A stretch of 64,000 bases of DNA from Chaetoderma sp. LZ-2023a. Taxonomy: Eukaryota > Mollusca > Caudofoveata > Chaetodermatida > Chaetodermatidae. The notes under the pieces are model-generated. The model saw nothing but the letters and a program-made list of their open reading frames with translations, searched no databases and had not been told where the DNA came from. This document shows, piece by piece, positions 1 to 10,711 of this stretch (position 1 is the first letter of the stretch; each line of letters starts with the position of its first letter). The translations under genes were made by a program, and so were the position numbers. The stretch spans positions 81,036,391-81,100,390 of the forward strand of contig CM067366.1 in the NCBI GenBank assembly GCA_034401795.1. The letters are read 5' to 3'.

Positions 1-711
1 GAATTGTATAGAAATTTATTCAAATTGTGAGATAAAAGTGAAAATTAAAATGCAATTTATTTTAGATACAATTTTAAAAGCGAAAAACAAAATTAAACTT
101 ACTTTAAATATAATTTTTTTAAATTACCCCGGCCCTGTGCTTACAACCATATTTAATCTGCGGTTTGGAGAATTTGTACAAGTGGTTCAAGGCAATATTG
201 CCAATTGCTTACTGTCTTCCGTGACCATGAAATTCAGAGCTTAGACAACATTTCTACTTCGTTTATTTGCGGAATGAAGCAGGTAAGGGAAGTTTCATTA
301 TTCGGATAATGGCGGTAGCTAAATATGCGAATTTACCCACTTTCCCATCGAGGGATTTTGGAGGACTTTTGATATGTGACACCTGGCAGTCCCATGAATG
401 CCGCAGAAAAGAAATAAATTCTGTTGCAATTCTAGGTTAATTTGTGGTTTTACTGGACTATTATGCATGTAGATGTAAAAGCGATCGACTGCTGCAAGCT
501 AGCGGGCAAATATACCTGAATACTGTAATAACTGTACAGTGATAACACAATTACGAATTAAGTGACCATGCTTCGGAAAAGGTACTCTTTGTTACATTAT
601 GCCATGCATTTATGTGTAATTTAAAATGTGTACCCGTTAATTACAATTACTTGGTGCATTAACGGTGCATATTCACACCAAAATGTTTGAAAATAGATAG
701 AATGAAACCAG

Positions 712-851
712 ATAAATCTTAACATATGATGATTTCATTCCGTATTTTAGTTGTGAATTTGAATTAGGGACTCGTGCCTCAAATTCAATTTGAAAACTGA
801 AAACATTATATTAATTTATATGTGATGAAATCATCATATGTTAAGATTTAT
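712..851. repeat. 27-bp perfect inverted repeat (possible small element)
   Basis: Positions 712-738 and 825-851 are exact reverse complements over 27 bp, separated by 86 bp of AT-rich sequence. The flanking text (about 740-1,000) resembles the sequence around 26,560-26,760, so this is probably part of a dispersed repeat. No coding content is seen. The 1-700 stretch before it is AT-rich and holds nothing I can name. Confidence 0.6.
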
Positions 852-1281
852 TTCGTTGCAGTAAATGTATGCACCCAATTTAATCCCCTAAAATTATATA
901 ATTTTAACGATTTTATTTTGAAGCAATTCGGTTTGAATATGCACCTTTAAATGAGAGTTAATTTATTCTTTATCTACTTAGATGTTGAACATGGGATGTA
1001 AACCAGGAAAAATCGGGCAATAGTCATTCTGAACATATTTTGACATTTGTGACCTTGCAAATTACCTTTAAGTTCACAGTCTAGGGTGGCATCTGCCAAC
1101 ATATTTTCCCAATTCTATGAGGGATTCATCCCGTATAGCTGCCAGGTATTATCAAAAAATGCAGCTAAAATCTTTCTTGAACTGTACTATTAGTTGCAAC
1201 AGCGTTTTTCCCCTGTGGCAGGCTGTTATCGCGTACATAAACATATATTTTATATTTGCCCAAGCATAGAGAGGGAAATAT

Positions 1282-1372
1282 AATGGACCTTTCCATTTTA
1301 GCTATGGCCCGCCCATCACTAGCTAAGCTCCACCCACACCTCGCCGTGTTGGGATCGATCGATCATATCTTC
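1282..1372 (+). mobile_element. MITE-1 fragment, left end only
   Basis: It starts with the family terminus AATGGACCTTTCC and continues through the conserved left part (CCCGCCCATC, AGCTAAGCTCCACCC, GATCGATCGATC). It then breaks off into unrelated sequence at about 1,373. Full copies of the family lie at 46,685-47,077 and 55,430-55,802. Confidence 0.65.
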
Positions 1373-1589
1373 GGAATCCAAGAACCTAGGATCATCGTAT
1401 TTGCCATATAGGTTCATATTTGACATGGGTTGATCTGTTTTGAAAATAATGTCTAAAGATTCAATTCGTTGTTTTGACCTAACGCCATAAGATGCCATGG
1501 TAGGATTATTCACTGTTTGCCTCAAATTCCAATAATATCAGTGTTATTATAAGATGTTACGAACATAGTTATCGCCAATGCTATCATGT

Positions 1590-1858
1590 GCTATTCACCA
1601 TCTCTAGCTAATCTCCACCATCACGTCGCTCGTGTTGTGATCGATCGATCCCTGAACACCCTGACTATCAATTTCCCAAATTATACATGTAAGCTGTTGA
1701 ATATTTTGAAACTAATTTGGTTGGTGCTGTTGCTGCCTATGGCAATCAAATTAGTTTCAAAATATTCGACAGAATGTTTATTAAATAGTAAAGACATACA
1801 ATTCGTACAACGTGTCGGACTATTATGATCAATGTATAAACTTGGACCTCGTTAAAGA
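1590..1858 (+). mobile_element. MITE-1 copy, missing both ends
   Basis: It contains the left-hand block (CATCTCTAGCTAA, GATCGATCGATC) and the central palindrome. The palindrome arms GAATATTTTGAAACTAATTTG and their complement flank a CTGTTGCTG core. The downstream TTTATTAAATAGTAAAGACA and CGTGTCGGACTATT blocks are also present. The CRE-rich right end is missing. This copy is separate from the fragment at 1,282. Confidence 0.7.
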
Positions 1859-1989
1859 TTGTGTAATGTGATAATTTTCGACCCGTTTGATAATGGTGAT
1901 ATGAAATGGGATCTCGCTCCCAATCTTCTTTGTAATTATATGATAAATGCTTTGTTTCTATAAGACACGCATTTTTACTTCAATCAATG

Positions 1990-4150
1990 TTATGTGTGCC
2001 CAGACGGCTGTCGGCCCACGCTCATCCCCGCTCTCTTCTGGATATATTTCGGGCCCTGGAAGGAAGCGGAAGTCGGGAAGAGGCCCGGGCTCGCCTCTGC
2101 AGCAAACGCTGTCCCAGCTCCGCCGAGCATCCCTCGTGTCTCTCAACAGGTTTCGGGGTTTGCAACGACCCTCCCATAGCATGGGTGAGGGGCTCCACCA
2201 CAAACGTTTGTTGACTGGAGCAGCCAGCCGCCTCATTGAAGGAATGTGAGTCAGGCTGGGCATTCCCAGCATGGCTGATTGCCTGTACCCTCGACCGAGT
2301 GTTCGACATGACAGGTCCCTCGCCAGTGTCGTCCCATTCGCTGCTGTTCTTGGGCATGTGGGGGTGTGGCGGGGTGGTGGTGGCGTGTGCCGACGCAGAG
2401 CGGCCATGGTGGCTAGCTACGTGTTTCCTTTGGTCGATTAGTTCTTAATCGGTGCAGAGTAGGGTGGCGTGTATGCAGACGTTCGTTCCAGCTGTAGCAG
2501 GCAAAATGACAGAGTGGTCGAAGGAGGAGGAGAAGAAGAAGAAGAAGAGGTGCCATTGATGGCGACGGAGGAAGTCGCAGGTGCGGTGGATTTCCGGAGG
2601 CAGCGCTATCAAGAGCAGTCACTCTAATGGTGATGGAAATAATGGTGACAGCGTCGGTGGGAGATTCTGTGGCGGTGGCGGTGGCTCGTGCCACAACCAG
2701 GGAGGCGATTCTGCCCAGAGCGTTTGGTCAAAAATGTGTCCCCTGACTGAAGAGGTGGGTCCTTCTGATGAGAGGGATCCATTCGGGTTAGTTCTGTGGG
2801 GAACGGGAGGTGAGTACGGGTATAGTCGATTTGAGCGAAGAAGGAAGAGGGGCCGCAGGTGGCTGTCGATCTTTCCCCGTTGGCATTCGAGCAGAACTCT
2901 ATTTTATGCATCTCTTTTGGGCGCCAGTGTCTCGGGGGAGGGAGGCGAGAGAGAAGGCGCAGGGAAATGTGGGTCTTTTTGCTAACGTTTAGGTTTTCCT
3001 AGGCTCCGTGCACGATATTTTTGGTCATAGGCCGAGAAAGGTGCACGTGTGAGCGACGTCGGAAGCAATTCGCTTCCCTAACGTCTCCAGGTCCTTAACC
3101 AAACTGATGTCGCATCGGGGGTCAAAGGGCCTGAAGAGTGACAGGAGGGGAAACTGTCTCAGTGGAGGAAAGTGGCGGTCCTTCTATGGGCTGGCGACAC
3201 AGCGGTCTTTACCTATCCTTATCCAGGGCAGTCGGTATGTTGCAAGCAGTCTCTAATCGTTTTGTCAGTTGATACAACTAAGGTTAGTCAGCTGCGAGAA
3301 AGCCGTTAAGTATTTTCTGAATTACTTACGTTTTGGTGGTTTATCCACGTAAAGTGGATCCTACTTTGGTGTTCTCAGAGGGAGGAATTGGTTGAAGGTT
3401 TAGTAGTTGCCGCAAAGTTGATCCGAAGTTCTTAGTGGGCATTCTGCGGTGGTTCTTCTGTGTGCAAAGATCCGCACAAGGTATTTTTTTTACCTACTTT
3501 TCAGGTGAGTGCAGATTTTATGGCCTTTGTCAGCTGCCAAAAGGACACCATTGGTTAGCTTATGCAAAAACCTCATCCCTCGTAGGGTCAGGCGTGCCTT
3601 CATTCAGAGCCTAGGCTACCCTGTAGGATGTCAAACAGGTCTTGACGTGGCACAGCTTCAGATGCGCGAACAGGCTCGTGTACCTAGTTGAACAAGGAGC
3701 CATTTTAGTGCATCCACGTGGAACGGCCCTACGTGACATGAGGCAGTCTCGCGTCGTTGAAGTCACTCATGGTCGAGCGGAGGCGAGAGAGACTCTGGGT
3801 TCAGTTTCATGCAGGTGAAAGGCGAGTTTAGAGGCACAGCGAACCGAGGTCTCAGCTTTTCTAACACTAACACACCTTTCCTACTCGAGGGAGGCACTTG
3901 TGGGCATGTTGTCTAAGTAGCGTGAGTCGGGTTGACCAAGCACACACATTGAGCACGACAGCTTCGACGGGAGCTAACGGGAAAGATGGTAGAATTCCCT
4001 CGGCGACGATATACTATTTGAGGGTACCCAAGTGATGTGTGGGGATCTACTGAACGGAAGAAAAGAAAGTCTTTTTGGCAGGGGTGAAATCGTGCCTCGG
4101 CACAAAAGGCATCACCTGCTTTGCGAGAAGCAGCAGAAGAGGTGAGCATC
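1990..4150. other. GC-rich block of unknown origin
   Basis: About 2.1 kb is clearly richer in G and C than the AT-rich DNA on both sides. It has short open frames on both strands and purine-rich runs such as the GGAGGAGGAGAAGAAG stretch near 2,525. One plus-strand frame near 2,020-2,150 reads like a helical, Arg/Glu-rich peptide, but none of it matches a family I recognise, and stops interrupt every long frame. It could be a decayed transposon interior or a GC-rich host segment. No promoter or splice structure can be defended. Confidence 0.3.
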
Positions 4151-4758
4151 ATATTTCACTAGGTTCATTTTTCATTCAGTGAGGAAGCAACACCATTATT
4201 GTGCCATTTAATTTTACATCAAAATGTTTAATTAATATATCAAGTAGTATTTTGAGCGCTTCGAGGCACTGTTCACGCAAGAGGGGTTAAAACATTCATT
4301 ACCAGTACTATTTTACAGTGAAATAACCCGGATGACGAAATATAAAAAGCCGTTTCTATTTTCAAGAGGAAACATATCACATCTTATCTCACATCCGCGC
4401 AAAAAATCCCAACATACCATTTATACACAGGGAAAATAAAATAAAATATTATTTTGTGTAAGATGAGAAATAAATTCAGCCAATTAAATACTGATTTATA
4501 TAGTTACCATCTATTGGCCAACCAAATTGTTCATATTGTCACATACGTGAGACATCTCGTACCATTTTCTTGGAATGTGGGCTGATAAAACATCATTTGG
4601 TGACTATATCCACAATTTGAGCCACGTATTGCGCTACATACCATTTGAAATGGGAGTGAACATCATTCTGCGGAGATAAACGGATATTTGGCGACGCACC
4701 GTTTTATACGACAGACGAAGATATTTTGAGGTCTGTCAGTCTGACCTGTCGACAACCT

Positions 4759-4759
4759 T

Positions 4760-4831
<72 letters not shown>

Positions 4832-4850
4832 CCTCCATCCCTCCCTCCCT

Positions 4851-4897
<47 letters not shown>
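4759..4897. repeat. (CT)n microsatellite with a CCCT core
   Basis: Two CT tracts flank a block of CCCT/CCAT units. The open frame across it is an artefact of the repeat. From about 4,900 to 6,210 the sequence is AT-rich and unannotated. Between 5,820 and 6,030 there is a repeat-like stretch with several CGTGTCGTA/TACGACACG motifs in both orientations. Confidence 0.9.
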
Positions 4898-6210
4898 AGT
4901 ATTTGCTACATGTATACATTATATATTTTTTCCAGCTGCCAATTAATAATTTTGTAAGGAGAAAGTATCTCTAAGTTGATAGAACTTGTGCGCAATCCAA
5001 TTATATGTTCCAATAAAATATGTTTAAAAATTACAACTTCTATTTTCCAGACAGACTCAGTCATCCCGTAAGATTTGCTCGTAAAATACGCAACTCAATT
5101 TACAAACACAGCGTAATTTTGTGTATTTACGACTGTAATAAAATATACCTATTTGTTTAATATAGCATGCCATGACGTCCGGACAGGAAAAACGAGACAG
5201 ACATCTTGCTATTAATCGTAATCTATCCCCAGGATAAAATCCGCGATCAAGGGCCGCACCGGGAAATGTTTGTTAGGGGTGGGGTGGGTGGTGGGGTGGG
5301 TTGATGGCGGAGATGGTGCTCCGGGAGTCGTTCACCTAATAAAACGAAAATAAGATTCTCTGAAAAGTCATTTCCTGCTGTCTGCGCTACAGACAACATC
5401 CTTATTTTGCTTTTTAAATAAGATAATTATATGAAATATCTTCATGAAATATTTTATGTTGTGAAGGGGTGAGGGGAGACAAGTGGAGGGGGAAATCGGT
5501 CTTGGAGACGGTGTCGTCATTCAGCCCTGTCACCTCGCTTCTGGCGCCAACTCAAGTAATATCCTAAACGTTTTCTTGCTTAAAATGAACCTTCCAATTC
5601 ACTATCTAGCTTAAGAAATTAGTGGATCTATCGCTGCCTGCGCTTCTAATATTTTTTTATTTATCTAAAACGTGCCAAAAAGACAAGGGGTCAATTTGTA
5701 ACCGCTTAAAGATTGAAGATAAGTCATCCTTTTTGAGTTTTTGGTTAAATAAAAGTAGCCGCCTTGCCCAGATCGACGACGTAGCCACCATTTACCCAAC
5801 ATATGCCACTAAATATGGCCTCACACGGTGCGATTTCGCTACGATGTCGTGCAGCTCTTTAGGATACGACACGATACCGTGCGCCATCCTAGCACATCGT
5901 ATAGTGTGAGAGCATTTGTTACACGATTTTATCCGGATCATGTCCTAACGTAGAATGCGTAGGAAATCGTATGTTCCCAAGAATTTTTCAACATGTTAAA
6001 AAATTCTCTGACGTAGCGGATTGAATCGTGTCGTAGCGCAGACAATTGGTCACATGGCGGGTGGTCTTGGAGAATACTAGACAAATGTCCACACATGCGT
6101 GAAATAAACAACTTCATCTAACAAGAGGGCATTCGACGCAGAGCTCGAGGACAGTCTGATAGAGTTGTGGCATGAGAGTCAATGTGTCTACTCGATACAT
6201 TTGCAACAGC

Positions 6211-6216
6211 AGCAGC
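6211..6216. repeat. Target-site duplication, left copy (AGCAGC)
   Basis: These six bases directly precede the left inverted repeat and match 21,331-21,336 directly after the right one. The choice of boundary allows for one extra ACT triplet at the right terminus. Because the target is itself a CAG/AGC repeat, the duplication is suggestive rather than decisive. Confidence 0.6.
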
Positions 6217-6705
6217 AGTAGTATAGTGGGGTTATAGACGCTATTGTTCTTCTCAGCAGGAGGTCTTTGAGAACAATGGGATCGTCTTGAGAACAATGGC
6301 GTCCGTACCTGCATCAAAGGAAATGTATTTAGAGAACAATGGCGTCCAGCCTCACCCATTTCGAGGTTTTAGAACAATGCCGTCTATATTCGCACACTTG
6401 AGAATCTATATTTGAGAACAATGGCGTCTATTTTCGCACACTTGAGAATCAATATTTATTATATGTGACTCATGGTAAAACCCGATTGTATGTCCAATTG
6501 TAGAAAATATTAACCCCTAAAAGTGGTGTATTTTACGTTTTAACATAGCGGCGCACCCCCCCCCCCCCCTCCATGGTTTATCTACTGTGGTAGTGTGTAA
6601 GGTAAAAATAATAGAGTTTAAGAGGTGTTCTGATAATAGGAGGTAGGAATTTAAGAGGTGGTCTGATAAGGGAGGTTTATGAGGAGGATGAGGAGTAGGA
6701 GGTTG
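6217..6705 (+). repeat. Polinton left terminal inverted repeat
   Basis: Reading inward it begins AGTAGTATAGTGGGG and runs through five spaced AGAACAATG motifs (most followed by GCGTC), a poly-C tract (about 6,548-6,562), a TACCATGG-like block and a GGAGGATGAGG purine-rich tail. The same order occurs in reverse complement at 20,725-21,330. The inner boundary is approximate. A run of spaced repeats at a transposon end is a plausible binding array for a transposition or replication protein (inference). Confidence 0.85.
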
Positions 6706-6719
6706 ATGAGTTTGATTTT

Positions 6720-8070
6720 GAGGGGCTAGTGTACTTGTTTACAAAGCAATGCTCTATGTACGAATATTTTGAAAATATTTTTCTGTGTCATTATTAAAAA
6801 TCATTACTCGAAATATTTATCAGTGCCTTGAATGACTGCATCATGATATATTTTATTATGTTTTTTAACCCCGCTAGGCACCAGTAAATGTCTATGGATA
6901 ATTGTATCATACAAATATTTTGAAAACAATTTAACATGATCAAATCATTTCCTAAATATTTAGCTGTAACACCATCCAATTACATTGTTTGGTGCGAAAT
7001 TTCGTTGTCACGAAGCTTTTAAGTCACTAAACTGTATTAGTAAACTATGTACATTTGTAGCGTTTTAGATTTATTGCATTAAAAATTTTGTCAGTATTTC
7101 TCCGAGCACGTCACGTGTTTATGGAATTGTTTGTCAAGCATATCACTCTGTATGATAAAAAGATTATATGCCGCGCATGGTTTTAATTTATCCATTCGTC
7201 GGCAATAGCCGTGAGACCAATCTTTAATTGAGATACAAACATACCATGTGTTAATAATGAAAGAACATGTTAGTACCTCCCGTCTCGTTCTACGTGTGGT
7301 TTTTTTTAGAAATATTCAAAATTACTATTAAATTATCGCCTAGGTTACTCACTAGGAGATTTGACTTTGTAGTTGTGAATGCATACTTCCCTGGACTGTT
7401 TTTTAATAAATAACAAAATAGCATTATTGTATCATTTCCTGGTTCTTAACTGAGTGGACATATGTACTAATTCCCTTGGGGCAATTATTAGAATATCACG
7501 TTTTGGCGCATTAGTGCTTTGGCATATTTATGATGTGTTCACGCATTACTCATATTAACATTAAACATGGTAGCTTCATTCACTTTAAGGGCAGCTGATG
7601 TTAGATTTTGTCTATGCCTGCTACCTTGTGAACTAATAATGGCGTTGGTATATTAAGTTACCACACATGACCACGATGAAAGGCATCACTCATGGTGGAA
7701 TACGAGGTTAAATGTGTCTGTATCGATGGAATCTGGTTCTGATCCATCATCCACGTCTTAAGTGTGTCCTACTTTTTATCACATACATGCCCCACACACA
7801 CGCACGCACCTAATTTACCAACACATGCACGTACTGTGCATACCCTCACGTGCATGATGACATGTGCCCCTTGTCCTCTTACCCGTGTATGTATTCCCTG
7901 TCCCCATCGCATGTACGTTGTGCGTGTGTGCGTGTGTGCATCTTTTTATGCACCCATTGGTGTGTGGGTGTATGCATGTAACATAATTTGGTTTTTTTGG
8001 TGGTCCCTTTAAAAAGAGGCCTATTTCTTTACTTTTTTATTTTTTTGCTTTTGCGAAAATGTTTTTCATC
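6720..8070. other. Polinton interior without recognisable genes
   Basis: AT-rich sequence between the left inverted repeat and the first minus-strand frame. Integrase or accessory genes could have stood here, but I see only short frames. The plus-strand frame at 7,764-8,012 follows a CACACAC/GTGTGTG-rich stretch and looks like repeat translation. Confidence 0.4.
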
Positions 8071-8391
8071 TCAATTACACAGACAGAAGTATCTGTTTTC
8101 TTCGCACCACATACACGTGCAACAATCATAACGAAGTTGGTGCTTCACATGCACCCATGTGTTGTAATTACGGTCATTTGGTTCCACTAGATAATCTCTC
8201 CTACGGTTCCGGATTTCACGCAATGACATTATAAATGGTTGCCATACCACTACTTCATTATGCTTATTCCACTCTATGCAACCACACTTAATCAGTGTAG
8301 AACCGATCATTCTCCAGCGATCGCATAATTGAGATTCCATTTTTCGTTTTGGCAAATTCAAAAAGATGTATGCCTTACTAGTGGCATGCAT
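8071..8391 (-). CDS. Hypothetical Cys-rich basic protein inside the Polinton
   Basis: A 106-residue frame in the same orientation as the Polinton genes, about 0.5 kb downstream of the protease. I do not recognise it. It is rich in Arg, Lys, Trp and Cys and ends in a cluster of cysteines (CCTCMWC, then CLC), which might bind a metal. An alternative start is the Met at residue 17. The 8,552-8,821 minus-strand frame between it and the protease has no gene-like features and is left out. It could be an accessory gene of the element or a chance frame; orientation and cysteine pattern favour a remnant gene only weakly. Confidence 0.3.
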   Translation of the reverse strand: MHATSKAYIFLNLPKRKMESQLCDRWRMIGSTLIKCGCIEWNKHNEVVVWQPFIMSLREIRNRRRDYLVEPNDRNYNTWVHVKHQLRYDCCTCMWCEENRYFCLCN

Positions 8392-8905
8392 TTCGCTTTT
8401 ATAGCTAAAGTATGAGCTGTCAGTAAAACTATCTTTTCAATCTAAACACACCCTTATTTCGGTCACATGTTTTTTATCCACCACTTAAAATTAACATCAT
8501 CAGATTTCAAAACATAACTATTGCATCGCACCATGTTTGAATGACTTTTTTTTAGAAAACTGGAATTGATACGCAGGGTTCAATTACAGAGCACATCATA
8601 TGGTTTTCTCTGTGTTCAAATATGCCCACATTTTTTGTCATTGTCACAATGTGAATACGATTAATTTTAGATCTTTGGATCATTGTGGTATGCCAGGGCG
8701 TCCATCGCAGTGTATCAAAATGGTGATGATTGGGGATGGTGGCTGATGGGTGAGAAGGGAACACGAAGAAATAATAACATAATTTTTTACAAAATAAATG
8801 TATTTTTAATGACACGTGCATTTTTTAATGATAAATATTAGCGACATTTATTCACGATAATTAAAAAGAAAACATAGTACATAAATAATTATACATTAAA
8901 CATGA

Positions 8906-9373
8906 TCATTTTTTCTGTTTATTCATAATCCTGCGTGTCAGACGTTTCACTATCACATCATTTTTGTCTCTGTTTCTTAGCACCCATAATATGTGTTTCA
9001 TTTGTACACCTCTCGAATGATGGTTTATGAAATATACACAATAATATCCGCAAGTTGACGTCATGGCTGGTTGAACACGTTCATTGTTGAAATAATAAAC
9101 ACGCACATGGTGTCCATTTTGTACATTTGATATCATTCTTCCATCAGAAGGGCGTTTTCCATAAGGATCAAAATATTCAGCATTTCCATTTCTAGTGTAA
9201 TAAACTGCCACCCAATGTTGTCCGGATTTATTACTGGAATGCGTGTTTATTACTAATGAAGCCGGGCGATATTTAATATGTGTGGGTACATTGTCAATTG
9301 GAAAAACGCAGAGAAAGTGTTCACGTGTTTTATTGTCGCCGAATAATAGATCCTCTATTTCAAATGTATTCAA
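8906..9373 (-). CDS. Polinton adenovirus-like cysteine protease (PRO)
   Basis: A 155-residue protein of the adenain/Ulp1-like C5 family. In adenoviruses and Polintons this protease matures capsid proteins. The catalytic set is complete: His53 in GQHWVAVYY, Asp69 in YFDPYG, the oxyanion Gln101 in RVQPAM, and the nucleophile Cys112 in the CGYYC motif (108-112). The start Met sits 8 bp after the end of the capsid reading frame, so the two were probably adjacent genes on one transcript. The length is at the short end for Polinton proteases but nothing essential is missing. It is the only intact Polinton gene in this copy. Since its neighbours are broken, its openness may reflect a recent insertion or chance rather than function. 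Confidence 0.88.
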   Translation of the reverse strand: MNTFEIEDLLFGDNKTREHFLCVFPIDNVPTHIKYRPASLVINTHSSNKSGQHWVAVYYTRNGNAEYFDPYGKRPSDGRMISNVQNGHHVRVYYFNNERVQPAMTSTCGYYCVYFINHHSRGVQMKHILWVLRNRDKNDVIVKRLTRRIMNKQKK

Positions 9374-9381
9374 CTTATTTG

Positions 9382-10686
9382 TTAATAATCTGTTAATACA
9401 TTAAAGTCTGATCCAATTTCTATTGTATTATCAAATTCAGCATAGCAAATTACATTGGTTGTAGCGTTAAGTGCTTGAGCAAAATGGAAGACCACTCTTA
9501 ACGAACCAGTGCATGTAGGGTAGCGATGCTCTGACTCAGCTAGATCTGGTGTAAAATCCCATGCGAACAATATGGTTCCATGGCTGAACTGTGACTTATT
9601 TATCAGGTAGCCTCAGTCTTTGAATAATGCCCCAGTACCACTGAATAGTAAGAAATAAGCATCCGACTAAATGTCGTCACTAAGTGAAGGGTGTATTGGC
9701 AATGTTGTAACCTCTTCTCCATTTATATAATATGTAGGGTAGGTAGTGTTATTGTTATCAAACTTGAACAGATTTTTATGTACCACACCATTATAGGCAT
9801 CATTAAGTACAACAGCGAATAATACTCTAGTAGGTAGCTGACCAATAAATATATTATCTCTATCGATGCTCATAACACTGCTAGGTGCTGTAAAAGTCTT
9901 ACACACTACCCTGCGAATAGGATATTTTGCGCTTGTCTGTCTCAGAGTAACGGCATGTGCCACTAGCAGTTCTGCTGATGGGATAACTTTGCATACAAAT
10001 AAGTTAGCTGACGATGTTTTCAATTTAGGCCTCTCTCCTTCCATGGCCATAATGGCGAACACATCTTTACTCCTCTGTAGGCGTACTCTCAAATCCATGG
10101 AACCGAGCAGGAATCGGTCCTGCAGAAACTGATCGCTGTGTATGTGGCCTATTAATTGCACTGTTTTACTCTGCGCCATCATTCTTCTACGTGCTTGAAA
10201 TCCTAAGTTAGTATCGGCGATATTATCAAATTCGCCAGCATCATCTATTTTCCATCCGGCAAGTTGTAGATGTGAGGATGCGGCATCGCTGCCATAATTT
10301 AGTAACATCTCAATGTACGAGCAGAAAGCATAATTTTCGTTCGAGTCACTGACACACTTTCCATTCCAAAAAACATCCACTTGTGAGAACATTGTATGCA
10401 AAAGATTATTTGCAGATGCTATCAGGTCATTCGCCTCAAGTGTTTTCTCATCACCATTTCGATCTAGCTTTACTAGCTTAACTTTAATCGAAAGATAAGA
10501 TTGCGTAAGATCTAAATATCTATCAGCAGACCCACTGACGTAAAGCTCGATCGGTCCACTATCTGATAAACTAGATATAGGTTGAAACTGTTCCCATTTT
10601 GCAGACTCCAATGTCGTCACTTTGGGACGCATCTGAAAAATGTCTAATTCACTCTTCGAGCACTGACATGTTTGATTAAGTTCCAT
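9382..10686 (-). pseudogene. Polinton capsid protein (F54H12.2-like), two in-frame stops
   Basis: A 339-residue N-terminal part (9,667-10,686) and a 62-residue C-terminal part (9,382-9,570) lie in the same reading frame. They are separated by a TAG at 9,667-9,669 and a TGA at 9,613-9,615. The codons between and after the stops also read as the conserved C-terminal region, so this is one gene with two nonsense changes rather than two genes. It resembles the family often named F54H12.2-like in animal genomes, which belongs to Polinton structural (jelly-roll capsid) proteins. Clues are the CxCSKSELDIF start, the VDVFWNGK strand, the LNYG segment and the YAEFDN ending. I favour the major capsid protein but cannot exclude a minor one. 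The TGA falls where the family usually has a basic residue, as expected from a C-to-T change. Start: Met at 10,686, next to the truncated retroelement. Confidence 0.85.
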
Positions 10687-10711
10687 GTTGTTTGTTAATT
10701 AAAGATATCAG

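Noticed and set aside
6114-6359. Minus-strand frame across the Polinton's left end
   Set aside because: It spans the CAG repeat and the non-coding inverted repeat, and the same applies to 21,146-21,523 at the right end.
9866-10132. Plus-strand 88-residue frame opposite the capsid gene
   Set aside because: Antisense shadow of a clearly recognisable minus-strand gene. The plus-strand frame at 19,738-19,944 is likewise a shadow of the POLB leader repeats.
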